Positions 5,951 to 13,085 of a stretch of 13,085 nt of DNA are shown piece after piece. The stretch spans positions 1 through 13,085 of the forward strand of contig JAIENH010000756.1 in assembly GCA_019751475.1 (NCBI GenBank). The letters run 5' to 3'. The stretch comes from Cyclobacteriaceae bacterium (GTDB lineage Bacteria > Bacteroidota > Bacteroidia > Cytophagales > Cyclobacteriaceae). Position 1 is the stretch's first letter; every line of letters starts with the position of its first letter. Position numbers and translations under genes: made by a program. The notes below the pieces were generated by a model, which was given only the letters and a program-made list of their open reading frames with translations, was not told the DNA's origin and searched no databases.

Positions 5951-8368
5951 TTAAGGGGCTGGCTTCAGCGTAAGTTTGCCTCCTGCTTGCTCAATATCTG
6001 CCTTATTCATTTTCATTTTTCTGAATTGGCCCGTGGCAAACATTTCTGCCTGGTCTTTATAAAACGGACTCATCAGGTTGCCGGATTGGCCGGTAGGTGA
6101 AACCGTTTCGCCATTTTCGAGATCACCAAAGTCAGTGATCTTGCGCAACGCAGGCCCACCATTTGCGGGAAAGTAGCCGGTGGTGTCAAGATCAAAGTGG
6201 AGGTTGTTGATCACTTCGCTTCCACCCGGCACGGCAAAAGACCCTACACTAAAAATCTTATCCATCAATTCCACGGCACCCAATGCATGGTGATGCGTAA
6301 GTGTGTGAATTTTTCCCCATGTCCACTCTGAAGAATTTTTCCCGGATGTTTTTTGCAGCGATGCCAGTGTACGTTGAGCAGCTTTGCGGATGATATCCGT
6401 ACGAGTCTCTTTTTTGTCTTTAGTGTTCACATTATCCCACCACGGAGAGGCGTCATTCGCAATAAAAATGTCATATGAATTTTTGGGTACGGAGGTACCC
6501 ATCAACGACTTGTAGGCTGGGCCACCCAGTTCGTCATGCATGGCAAGAAACATGGTTTGCGAAAGCATGTTATAATAGACAGAGGGAGCCACATCAGAAG
6601 CGAGGTGATTACCGTCCCACGATTCCAATAGATTGATAATATCATCAAAACCATCGGTGCCGAAACTCTTGAGTACTGCCGCCATTTCTTTGGCAATAAC
6701 CGGGTGCATCGTTGATACAACATCCAGGTTTACTTTCTTGACTTCAGCGGGTGTCCATTTTTTGTTTTCATTAAGCAACGATACAATCCGTCCGGCCCGA
6801 GAGCGGGGATAGTAATAGCCGGGATATAAAATTCCATCCACGGTGTCGGGCTGATTGTTGGCAGAGTACACGTAGCCCCAGGGTGGATTGATGGCATGAG
6901 GATTTTTCGAGAAATCGTAGAAACGATCGTATTCGTCTTTTCCCGAGGTGCCATCTAAAAATAATTTTGAGTTAACGTGAGCAGGTCTCACCGGCAACTT
7001 GGCAACAGCCCACCAGGCAATGTTGCCTGCGCGGTCGCCATACATCAGGTTAAGTCCGGGAGATGAAAACAGGGATGCTGCTTTTTGCGCGTCCTCAAAT
7101 TGCCGAGCGTGAATTAATTGATAAGCCGCTTGCAACGAATAGTTTGTATCGTGATTGAGCAACCACCATAGAGTCACTGGCGTGTTGGTAGTGATCACAT
7201 CCCTCATGATACCGTTAATGATAGGGCCGTGACGTGTGTTTCGAATTACTACCACTACATCTGCACTGTCTTTTACTTCGATTACCTCATTGCGTATAGT
7301 CATGTCTTCCCATTGGCCGTTGAACTTTGCCTGGTAAGCATTTTGCGGATTAGTCTCCTCTTTGTAGAAATCTGTATCATCGTTTTCAAACATGGTGAGG
7401 CCCCAGCCGCAGAAGTCATTGTTGCCAAGCAAACCAAATGGCACTCCAGCCAGGTGGTGTCCATAAAACCGGAAGCCAGGATACTCAATATGCGCTTCGT
7501 ACCATACAGCCGGCTGACCAAAACCGATGTGCGTGTCATTGGCAAGAATAGGAAGACCACTCGCTGTACGGTCACCACCAATGACCCAGCCGTTGCTGCC
7601 TGACCACAAGGGCACAGGAATTTTTTCCAGCGCCTCGCGAATGCTCGCGATCAGCGAATCAGTAGCTGCTTTTTTTACCGGCCCATCAAAGTTTTTGATT
7701 CGCTCGGCTGTAGCGGGCGTTTGCATGGCTAAGTCTTTCAGGTAACCTTCTCCCAATTCGTTTTTAATTTTTTCGAGTACCGGGTCGGCCTGAATACCCT
7801 CGGCAAATCCGAAGGACATAAAACCTACGGCCAGGTAAATATCCTCAGGTGTAAATTCTGTTTTAGGAATGCCAATGATTGAAAATTCCAGCGGGGTCTT
7901 GCCGTTTTTGATGAAAGCATTGATTCCTTTTTGATAGGCGAGGGCAGCCTTTTGAAAAGCAGAGGTATCAGAGCTTAGAAATTTTTTGGCGTGAGCTTTA
8001 GCAAACTCATTAATGCTCAGCGTGCGAAAAAGTTTGTCTACCGGCAGTAAGCTGCCTCCCAATATTTCTGAAAGCCGACCGCTGGCGGCCCTGCGAAGCA
8101 TCTCCATTTGAAAGAGCCGGTCTTGAGCATGCACGTAGCCAAGCGCATAGTAGGCGTCTGGTTCGTTTTGTGCGTAAATGTGAGGTACACCCACTTCATC
8201 AAATACTACTTCAACGGGACTGGTAAGACCCGCCAGGGTCTGTGTGCCGGAGTAAGACGGGGCGGTGCTTCGTAAAAAGATATATCCGCCAACAATGATG
8301 AGAAGCAAGAGTGCCAGGAGTCCTAAAAAAAGTCGTTTTAGAATTTTCATACGGTGAAAATGATTCAT
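5951..8368 (-). CDS. Penicillin acylase (S45) family Ntn hydrolase
   Basis: The protein has 805 residues, the usual size for family S45. An N-terminal membrane segment or uncleaved signal (about 12-32) precedes the alpha-chain region with GVPHIYA (60-66) and ALGYVHAQDRLFQMEMLRR (75-93). A spacer leads to GSNGWVIGG (257-265), where S258 is the expected autocatalytic nucleophile that becomes Ser1 of the beta chain. The segments after it (NDTHIGFGQPAVWYEAHIEYPG, 277-298; GNNDFCGWGLTMFENDDTDFY further on) are also typical. These enzymes hydrolyse amide bonds of acylated compounds such as beta-lactams, acyl-homoserine lactones or lipopeptides; the sequence does not say which. The start could equally be the ATG at 8350 (MKILKRLF), which gives a more typical signal. 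It is divergent from the dipeptidase gene. Confidence 0.93.
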   Translation of the reverse strand: MNHFHRMKILKRLFLGLLALLLLIIVGGYIFLRSTAPSYSGTQTLAGLTSPVEVVFDEVGVPHIYAQNEPDAYYALGYVHAQDRLFQMEMLRRAASGRLSEILGGSLLPVDKLFRTLSINEFAKAHAKKFLSSDTSAFQKAALAYQKGINAFIKNGKTPLEFSIIGIPKTEFTPEDIYLAVGFMSFGFAEGIQADPVLEKIKNELGEGYLKDLAMQTPATAERIKNFDGPVKKAATDSLIASIREALEKIPVPLWSGSNGWVIGGDRTASGLPILANDTHIGFGQPAVWYEAHIEYPGFRFYGHHLAGVPFGLLGNNDFCGWGLTMFENDDTDFYKEETNPQNAYQAKFNGQWEDMTIRNEVIEVKDSADVVVVIRNTRHGPIINGIMRDVITTNTPVTLWWLLNHDTNYSLQAAYQLIHARQFEDAQKAASLFSSPGLNLMYGDRAGNIAWWAVAKLPVRPAHVNSKLFLDGTSGKDEYDRFYDFSKNPHAINPPWGYVYSANNQPDTVDGILYPGYYYPRSRAGRIVSLLNENKKWTPAEVKKVNLDVVSTMHPVIAKEMAAVLKSFGTDGFDDIINLLESWDGNHLASDVAPSVYYNMLSQTMFLAMHDELGGPAYKSLMGTSVPKNSYDIFIANDASPWWDNVNTKDKKETRTDIIRKAAQRTLASLQKTSGKNSSEWTWGKIHTLTHHHALGAVELMDKIFSVGSFAVPGGSEVINNLHFDLDTTGYFPANGGPALRKITDFGDLENGETVSPTGQSGNLMSPFYKDQAEMFATGQFRKMKMNKADIEQAGGKLTLKPAP

Positions 8369-8406
8369 CGAAAGTTAGAAATTTATACCTTTAAAAAAGT
8401 CCTCCT

Positions 8407-9087
8407 ATGAAAAATTGGTTACTCGCACTTGCATCATTGCTTAGTTTACAAGCCATGGCGCAGGGTAAATACGGCTTGAAGGCCACCACCTTAGCCGAAT
8501 ACCGGGCAAGCATTGTGAGTAATCCCGATAAGGAACTCGTGGCGCTGAAGGATGTCATCCCGGATATCGTGCTGGACGTTCGCTATGCCACTACCAATAA
8601 TTTCACCAAAGAAAAAATTTATTCCCTTCCTCGTGCGTATGCCCGCAAGCCGGTAGCGCAGGCCTTGTATCGCGCACAGCAAGAGTTTAAAAAACTTGGT
8701 TATGGCATCAAAGTGTATGATGGTTATCGACCTTACTCGGCAACAGTAAAATTCTATGAAGTGATGAAAGGCGACACCGTGTATGTGGCGAGCCCTTATA
8801 AAGGATCGAAACACAATCGCGGCTGTGCTTTGGATATGACGCTCGTGGATTTGAAAACTAAGAAAGAATTGAAGATGCCCACAGCGTGGGACACAGCGGA
8901 AAAGGAATCATGGGCGGCCGCCCCGGTGAAAGACCCCGAGGTAAGAAAGAACCGGGAGACACTCATTTCCGTGATGGAACGTAACGGCTTCAAAGTGTAT
9001 GAGGCCGAGTGGTGGCACTTTGATTTTGTGGGCTGGCAAAATTATGAGGTGATGGACATCGACTTTGAAGAATTGGAAAAGAAATAA
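8407..9087 (+). CDS. Secreted D-Ala-D-Ala dipeptidase, VanX type (M15D)
   Basis: This zinc peptidase hydrolyses D-alanyl-D-alanine. An N-terminal signal peptide (hydrophobic 4-17, cleavage likely after AMA, residue 18) is followed by the M15D core: YDGYRPYS (R108 equivalent to the transition-state arginine of VanX), SKHNRGCALD with zinc ligands H136 and D143, and EAEWWHFDF with catalytic E201 and zinc ligand H204. The 7- and 3-residue spacings equal those in VanX. At 226 residues it is slightly longer than VanX because of the signal. Export to the periplasm, and the absence of vanH/vanA neighbours, argue for peptidoglycan-fragment recycling or peptide nutrition rather than glycopeptide resistance. 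A 42-bp gap separates it from the next plus-strand gene, so co-transcription is possible. Confidence 0.93.
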   Translation: MKNWLLALASLLSLQAMAQGKYGLKATTLAEYRASIVSNPDKELVALKDVIPDIVLDVRYATTNNFTKEKIYSLPRAYARKPVAQALYRAQQEFKKLGYGIKVYDGYRPYSATVKFYEVMKGDTVYVASPYKGSKHNRGCALDMTLVDLKTKKELKMPTAWDTAEKESWAAAPVKDPEVRKNRETLISVMERNGFKVYEAEWWHFDFVGWQNYEVMDIDFEELEKK

Positions 9088-9129
9088 GAGAAATTGAGTA
9101 CAGGACAATCAGACTAACCCCGTGTAATC

Positions 9130-9945
9130 ATGAACACAAACATCGCGAAGGAACTGAATGAACGCTACGCACTTACTAGCAGCCAAGTGGCATTCTTTAT
9201 TGAAAATGGTTTTATAAAGCTTAAGCATGTACTCTCGCCCGATGCGCTTGCCTACATGGACGAGGTGATTACCAAAGAAGTAGACCGCTTTACTGACCAG
9301 ATGCTTCCCATGGAAAAGCGCGACACCTATGGAAAAGCGTTTTTGCAAATCATGAACTTGTGGAGGCAATCTGAAAAAGTGAAAGAAATTGTTTTCAGCA
9401 AACGCCTTGCATGGCTGGCGGCAGATCTTTTGCAAGTAAAAGGTGTGCGACTCTATCACGATCAGGCTCTCTACAAGGAACCGAGCGGTGGACACACCCC
9501 ATGGCATGCTGACCAATACTATTGGCCTCTTGCTTCCGATAAGACAATCACCGCCTGGATTCCATTTCAGGCTACACCGTTGGAGTGGGGTCCGCTGGAG
9601 TTCAGTGCACAGAGTTTTCAATTAACTACGGGTCGTGATAAAAAAATAAGCGATGAAAGCCAGGCACTGCTGGAAGCTACTTTGAAGCAGCGCGGCTTCA
9701 CGCATGTAGTGGAGCCATTTGAATTGGGCGAAGTAAGTTTTCATGCGGGTTGGTTGTTTCACCGCGCGGGCCCCAACCGCTCCGGCAAGATGCGGAAGGT
9801 GATGACCATGATTTACATGGACAAAGACATGGTGCTGAAGGCGCCCGAAAATGAAAACCAGGTGCAAGACTGGAAGCAATGGTGTCCCGGTGCAGAAATT
9901 GGCAAGCCGATAGATACTCCGCTGAATCCGGTGCTAACGGCATGA
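9130..9945 (+). CDS. Phytanoyl-CoA dioxygenase (PhyH) family oxygenase
   Basis: This is an Fe(II)/2-oxoglutarate-dependent oxygenase of 271 residues with no signal peptide, so cytosolic. The double-stranded beta-helix ligands are visible as H126 and D128 in TPWHADQYYW and H211 in WLFHRAGPN. R222 in GKMRKVMTMIY is the likely 2-oxoglutarate-binding arginine. The N-terminal FFIENGFIKLKHVLSPDAL (22-40) is the usual PhyH opening. The family hydroxylates very diverse small molecules (phytanoyl-CoA, ectoine, natural products), so the substrate is not inferable. Its stop codon overlaps the start of the acetyltransferase gene (ATGA), which suggests translational coupling and possibly a shared pathway. 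Confidence 0.9.
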   Translation: MNTNIAKELNERYALTSSQVAFFIENGFIKLKHVLSPDALAYMDEVITKEVDRFTDQMLPMEKRDTYGKAFLQIMNLWRQSEKVKEIVFSKRLAWLAADLLQVKGVRLYHDQALYKEPSGGHTPWHADQYYWPLASDKTITAWIPFQATPLEWGPLEFSAQSFQLTTGRDKKISDESQALLEATLKQRGFTHVVEPFELGEVSFHAGWLFHRAGPNRSGKMRKVMTMIYMDKDMVLKAPENENQVQDWKQWCPGAEIGKPIDTPLNPVLTA

Positions 9946-10454
9946 TTGAGATTCTCCCCATCCGTGAACACGAAGTGACCTTGCTGCGAGACATGGCCAT
10001 TCAAACGGCCATTGACACCTTTGCTGCCTTCAATACAAAAGAAAACATGGATGCTTTTCTAGAGACATCTTACAACCTGGAAAAACTTACAAAGGAACTG
10101 ACTGAGCCAGATACGGCCACGTACCTGGCATGGGAAGGGGATCGACCGGTAGGCTTCCTGCGACTCAGGAAAACGGATGAAGTGACTCATCTGCTGGGAA
10201 CTAATACAATCGAATTGCAGCGCATTTATGTCCTCAAAGAATTTTTAGGATTTGGTGTCGGCAGGCAGCTCATGGAGTTTGCCCTTCATTATGCGCGCGA
10301 GCGGAAGTTTGAGTGGATCTGGTTAGGGGTATGGGAGCACAACGCCCGCGCTATTGATTTTTATATCAAGTGGGGATTCTCCCGCTTCTCCGAGCACGTA
10401 TTCCCGATGGGAGATGATCCACAGACCGATTGGCTGCTGAAATTGAAGCTTTAG
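9942..10454 (+). CDS. GNAT-family N-acetyltransferase
   Basis: This is a 170-residue acetyl-CoA-dependent acetyltransferase. Motif A runs about 92-114 (ELQRIYVLKEFLGFGVGRQL, with the G105-x-G107 pyrophosphate loop). Motif B is NARAIDFYIKWGF (134-146), preceded by WIWLGVWEHN as in PaiA-like polyamine and small-molecule acetyltransferases. I chose ATG at 9942 because it overlaps the upstream stop by 4 bp (ATGA) and begins the expected MIEILPI strand. An in-frame start further upstream at 9879 would add 21 residues that are out-of-frame dioxygenase sequence. The motif-A residue that is usually R or Q is L102 here. The substrate is unknown, and coupling to the PhyH oxygenase suggests a linked modification. 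Confidence 0.9.
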   Translation: MIEILPIREHEVTLLRDMAIQTAIDTFAAFNTKENMDAFLETSYNLEKLTKELTEPDTATYLAWEGDRPVGFLRLRKTDEVTHLLGTNTIELQRIYVLKEFLGFGVGRQLMEFALHYARERKFEWIWLGVWEHNARAIDFYIKWGFSRFSEHVFPMGDDPQTDWLLKLKL

Positions 10455-10563
10455 TTCAACTTTTTACCCTGCCTTCAATCGAATTCGGTAATTTTTCTAT
10501 CCAATAGGGTATTTTTTAGCCTTCTGTTGACGAAATTGATGCAAAATTTCTAACAGTAAGGTC

Positions 10564-11910
10564 ATGAGTAAACCTAAAACCCGGTGGATTGTCATTTTTG
10601 TAGTGCTGGCGGCTCTCCAGTTGCTAGTGCTTTTTAATAGCAGCAATCCGGTTGCCGCAGCGGAAGGCGCCCTCGACAAAGCCGACACCGCATGGATGAT
10701 TGTTGCTACCGCATTTGTTTTGTTTATGACTCCGGGGCTCTCCTTTTTCTATGGAGGCATGGTGAGTTTTAAAAATGTGATCTCTACTATGCTGCAGAGT
10801 TTTATCGCCTTGGGCGTTATCAGCCTGCTGTGGTACCTGGTGGGATTCAGCCTGGCGTTTGGAGAAAGCTGGCACGGCATCATTGGCAACCCGGCTACAT
10901 ACTTTGCGTTTCAAAATGTAGGACTCAGTCCTAACCCTGCCTTTGCACCTACGTTTCCGTTCCTGCTATTTGCACTCTTTCAATTAAAATTTGCCATCAT
11001 CACACCAGCTTTGATTACGGGCAGTTTTGCTGAGCGGGTGAAGTTTACTTCGTATCTGATTTTCATGTGCCTGTTCTCGCTGCTTATCTATTGTCCGCTC
11101 GCGCATTGGACATGGCACCCCGAAGGGTTCTTGCGCGTGTGGGGCGTGTTGGATTTTGCGGGAGGCACGGTCGTGCATATGTCGGCAGGGTTTGCTGCGT
11201 TGGCTGGGGCTTTCATCTTGGGTAAGCGCGAGCATAAGTTTCATCAACCAGCCAACATTCCGTTTATAATTTTGGGCACGGGGATGTTATGGTTTGGCTG
11301 GTTTGGTTTCAATGCGGGTTCTGCACTGGCTGCCAATGGACAGGCCGTGCAAGCCTTCGCCACAACCAACTTTGCTTCTGCATCTGCGATGATGACTTGG
11401 GTATTATTTGATGCACTCGTAGGCAGAAAAATTTCCGCGATGGGTGCCTGCATTGGTGCTGTGGTGGGTCTGGTTGCGATCACGCCTGCAGCGGGCTTTG
11501 TTAATCTTGGACAAAGTATATTCATTGGATTTGCAGCGGCAATCATCAGCAACCTGGCAGTCTATTACAAACAGCGTACTACGCTTGACGATACGCTGGA
11601 TGTATTTCCGTGTCACGGTGTGGGCGGCATTGTGGGAATGATTCTCACGGGTGTGTTTGCGAAAGATGTCGGACTGATCTATGGGCAGTTTGAGACATTC
11701 AAGTATCACATGATTGCACTTTTCATTGTAGGGGGCTTCACGTTCTCCGGATCTTTTCTTATTTTCAAGATTACAGGGCTTATGACTCGCCTTCGTGTAT
11801 CACCGGAAGAAGAGCGACTTGGGCTTGATCTTAGTCAACATTCCGAAACATTGCAATCCGAAGTGCCTGATGTTACCGGCAACGGGCGTAAAATGGAAGT
11901 AGCCGCCTGA
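10564..11910 (+). CDS. amt: Ammonium transporter, Amt/MEP/Rh family
   Basis: This inner-membrane ammonium channel has 448 residues (E. coli AmtB 428) and about eleven transmembrane helices after an N-terminal signal (10-24, probable cleavage in PVAAAEG). Pore residues are all present: D197 and H205 in DFAGGTVVH, H351 in DVFPCHGVGG (the twin histidines), and the phenylalanine gate at F139 (LFQLKFAIITPALI) and F249 (GWFGFNAGSA). The conserved cytoplasmic tail SPEEERLGLDLSQHSE (413-428) is the part that normally contacts the PII protein GlnK. No glnK lies directly downstream, because an opposing gene ends 1 bp after the stop. TAAGG at 10556-10560 is a modest Shine-Dalgarno. I saw no sigma-54 (GG-N10-GC type) promoter in the 109 bp upstream, so nitrogen control is not visible in sequence. 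Confidence 0.96.
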   Translation: MSKPKTRWIVIFVVLAALQLLVLFNSSNPVAAAEGALDKADTAWMIVATAFVLFMTPGLSFFYGGMVSFKNVISTMLQSFIALGVISLLWYLVGFSLAFGESWHGIIGNPATYFAFQNVGLSPNPAFAPTFPFLLFALFQLKFAIITPALITGSFAERVKFTSYLIFMCLFSLLIYCPLAHWTWHPEGFLRVWGVLDFAGGTVVHMSAGFAALAGAFILGKREHKFHQPANIPFIILGTGMLWFGWFGFNAGSALAANGQAVQAFATTNFASASAMMTWVLFDALVGRKISAMGACIGAVVGLVAITPAAGFVNLGQSIFIGFAAAIISNLAVYYKQRTTLDDTLDVFPCHGVGGIVGMILTGVFAKDVGLIYGQFETFKYHMIALFIVGGFTFSGSFLIFKITGLMTRLRVSPEEERLGLDLSQHSETLQSEVPDVTGNGRKMEVAA

Positions 11911-11911
11911 A

Positions 11912-12814
11912 TTACTCCAGTGTGAGATAAGGTAGAGTCTTATCAATCCATTCGGGCGTAAGAAGTTTAATCTCTCGCAATTGATCAAGCGAAGTGAAAT
12001 TTCCGTGCTGCATGCGGAATGCAACAATCGCGTTGGCTTCTTTTCGTTTTATGTAAGGATGAGTTGAAAGCAATTCAGCGGAAGCTGCATTGATGTTTAT
12101 CTTTTTCGGTACAAAACCATCTTTTATTTCGAACTTCTTTTTCAGTTCGCGTTGGGCAGCGGTATCAAGACCATACACCTCTCGAAGTTGCTCAAGGCTT
12201 ACAAATCCGCCCAGCTTGTCTCGGAAGGTGCGAATACGTTTAGAAAGTGCCGGCCCGATACCGTAAACATTTACTAACTGAATAGAGTCCGCCTCATTGA
12301 TGTCCAGCAGCGTTTTAGTGGATTTTTTTGTTTCTTCTGAAGTTCCTTTCTCAGGCGATGTGATAGCAAAAGAAGGAGCAACTTTGATCCAGGGTTTTGC
12401 TAATGCAAACCAACCGGAGTCAAGTCCATATATTTTTTGAAGGTCTTCTGCTTTTCGAAACACGCCACCTTTTTCGCGAAAGCGAATAATACGCGAAGCA
12501 ATGAATTTTGGTAAACCAAGTTGTTCAAGCTCTTCCTTGGTAATAACATTGGGATCAAATTGACTGAACTCAATCTCTGCGACTGCTGATTGTTTACTTA
12601 CTGAATCTGGCACATCCCAACGCAAGGCTTGTACAATGCTATCGAGCGATTTTTCATCTGCTGAATGATCAACCGGATGACGAGTGGCCCACCATTGAAA
12701 AGCTGGTCCTGAAAACAGGGTTACAATCATTAACGGAAGTAAGATGAGAAATGCATTGGTTTCCGTTCTGGAAAAGCCAAAGAACGCCCTGATCAAAGCC
12801 TTGATGCGGTGCAT
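11912..12814 (-). CDS. Membrane-anchored protein with three helix-hairpin-helix (ComEA-like) units
   Basis: The protein has 300 residues with one N-terminal transmembrane segment (about 20-36). It has three HhH repeats of about 48 residues: 86-131 (FDPNVITKEELEQLGLPKFI...), 170-216 (LDINEADSIQLVNVYGIGPAL...) and 239-285 (ININAASAELLSTHPYI...), each ending in a L-x-E/K-I/V-x-x-L helix. HhH units of this type bind DNA non-specifically, as in the competence receptor ComEA. The topology suggests the repeats face the periplasm. The middle unit has the best hairpin (GIGPALSKRI); in the others the glycines are partly replaced (GLPKFI, YIKRKE), so DNA contact may be confined to it. A role in DNA uptake is possible but unproven; a structural role is equally open. 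No com genes are visible nearby. Confidence 0.85.
   Translation of the reverse strand: MHRIKALIRAFFGFSRTETNAFLILLPLMIVTLFSGPAFQWWATRHPVDHSADEKSLDSIVQALRWDVPDSVSKQSAVAEIEFSQFDPNVITKEELEQLGLPKFIASRIIRFREKGGVFRKAEDLQKIYGLDSGWFALAKPWIKVAPSFAITSPEKGTSEETKKSTKTLLDINEADSIQLVNVYGIGPALSKRIRTFRDKLGGFVSLEQLREVYGLDTAAQRELKKKFEIKDGFVPKKININAASAELLSTHPYIKRKEANAIVAFRMQHGNFTSLDQLREIKLLTPEWIDKTLPYLTLE
12472..12487. repeat. Second copy of TTTCGCGAAAGCGAAT
   Basis: These 16 bases are identical to 1727-1742. They contain the palindromic core TTTCGCGAAA but not the full 16-bp palindrome of the first copy. Here they encode part of the first HhH repeat on the minus strand, in a different frame from the first copy. 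Confidence 0.5.
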
Positions 12815-12910
12815 GACTAAAGAAAGTTACGGTATTTTCAAGTTCGAAGCATCGGTGTGATTGCTTTTTTGTAGCTTGATGTAAATAAGCCGGTTCAAAT
12901 CTGGGGCTTC

Positions 12911-13085
12911 ATGAGAAAGTATTTTTTCGTTCTTGGGCTGCTTTTCGTCTTAGCGCCTTTAAAGGCCCAGGAAAACACTGCTTTTTTGAAGGGCAGGGTA
13001 ATAGATAAAGAAAGTAATGAAGGCCTTCCGTTTGCCAATGTTTTCGTTAATCACACAACTCTTGGAACCTCCACTAACGGTGCCG
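12911..13085 (+). CDS. Secreted carboxypeptidase-regulatory-like domain protein, N-terminal fragment
   Basis: ATG at 12911 opens a frame that stays open to the window end (58 codons). It begins with a classic signal peptide (MRKYFF, hydrophobic to about 17, cleavage likely after LKA, residue 19, before Q). FLKGRVIDKESNEGLPFANVFV (27-48) and GTSTNG follow, the characteristic first strands of the CarboxypepD_reg-like beta-sandwich. In Bacteroidota this domain sits at the N-terminus of TonB-dependent outer-membrane receptors (SusC-like and others) and of DUF5686-type proteins. Which of these it is depends on sequence beyond the edge. It is divergent from the HhH gene across 96 bp, which must hold both promoters. 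Confidence 0.8.
   Translation, partial: MRKYFFVLGLLFVLAPLKAQENTAFLKGRVIDKESNEGLPFANVFVNHTTLGTSTNGA

Noticed and set aside
5943..5954. CTTAACTTTAAG at the penicillin acylase stop as a terminator
   Set aside because: It is an AT-rich 5-bp stem overlapping the stop codon with a 2-nt loop and no T-run, so not a credible Rho-independent terminator.
8386..8393. TACCTTTA as a Bacteroidota -7 element (TAnnTTTG) for the dipeptidase gene; similarly TAACTTTC on the minus strand before the HhH gene
   Set aside because: Each matches seven of eight positions, but no -33 TTG/TTTG element sits at proper spacing, so the call is not supportable by eye.
8407..9087. Vancomycin-resistance locus
   Set aside because: Only a VanX-like enzyme is present, with a signal peptide and without ligase, dehydrogenase or VanRS genes in the window.
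9879..9941. Longer N-terminus for the acetyltransferase
   Set aside because: The extra 21 residues are an alternative frame of the dioxygenase C-terminus and do not look like the start of a GNAT domain. The ATGA overlap favours 9942.
10455..10563. Nitrogen-regulated sigma-54 promoter before amt
   Set aside because: No GG-N10-GC type element is visible in this gap.

Overview
The window looks like ordinary chromosome of a member of the Bacteroidota, most likely a Cytophagales-type bacterium. The evidence is a secreted protein at the right edge with the carboxypeptidase-regulatory-like domain typical of Bacteroidota outer-membrane systems, an abundance of exported proteins (Sec, Tat and lipoprotein signals), start sites that mostly lack Shine-Dalgarno sequences, and protein sequences of Bacteroidota type throughout. 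Assignment below phylum is inference from general sequence style.

Left edge (1-355): the first 25 codons of an IS110-family transposase run off the window on the minus strand. Behind them lies about 220 bp of non-coding DNA with inverted repeats, the expected position of the bridge RNA in an IS110-group element. A clear Rho-independent terminator at 298-338 ends the neighbouring rRNA methyltransferase gene and limits how far the element can extend.

356-5424: an RsmB-type rRNA m5C methyltransferase (minus, TTG start) is divergent from a Tat-exported hydroxypyruvate-isomerase-like TIM barrel (plus). A large secreted TPR-CHAT protein (plus) follows.

5436-8368 (minus): a small Rieske [2Fe-2S] lipoprotein whose signal-peptide n-region lies upstream of its first ATG, behind an ATA codon, and a membrane-anchored penicillin-acylase-family Ntn hydrolase.

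8407-11910 (plus): a secreted VanX-type D-Ala-D-Ala dipeptidase, a phytanoyl-CoA-dioxygenase-like 2-oxoglutarate oxygenase, a GNAT acetyltransferase that overlaps it by 4 bp (ATGA), and an Amt ammonium channel.

11912-13085: a membrane-anchored protein with three helix-hairpin-helix units (minus) meets amt tail to tail with 1 bp between the stop codons. The start of a secreted carboxypeptidase-regulatory-like protein (plus) runs off the right edge.

Most genes look like independent housekeeping or envelope functions. The only convincing tight coupling is dioxygenase-GNAT, perhaps with the dipeptidase. I see no complete unknown multi-gene system. The items most worth checking are the IS110 left end with a candidate bridge RNA, the ATA or disrupted start of the Rieske lipoprotein, and the exported CHAT protein.
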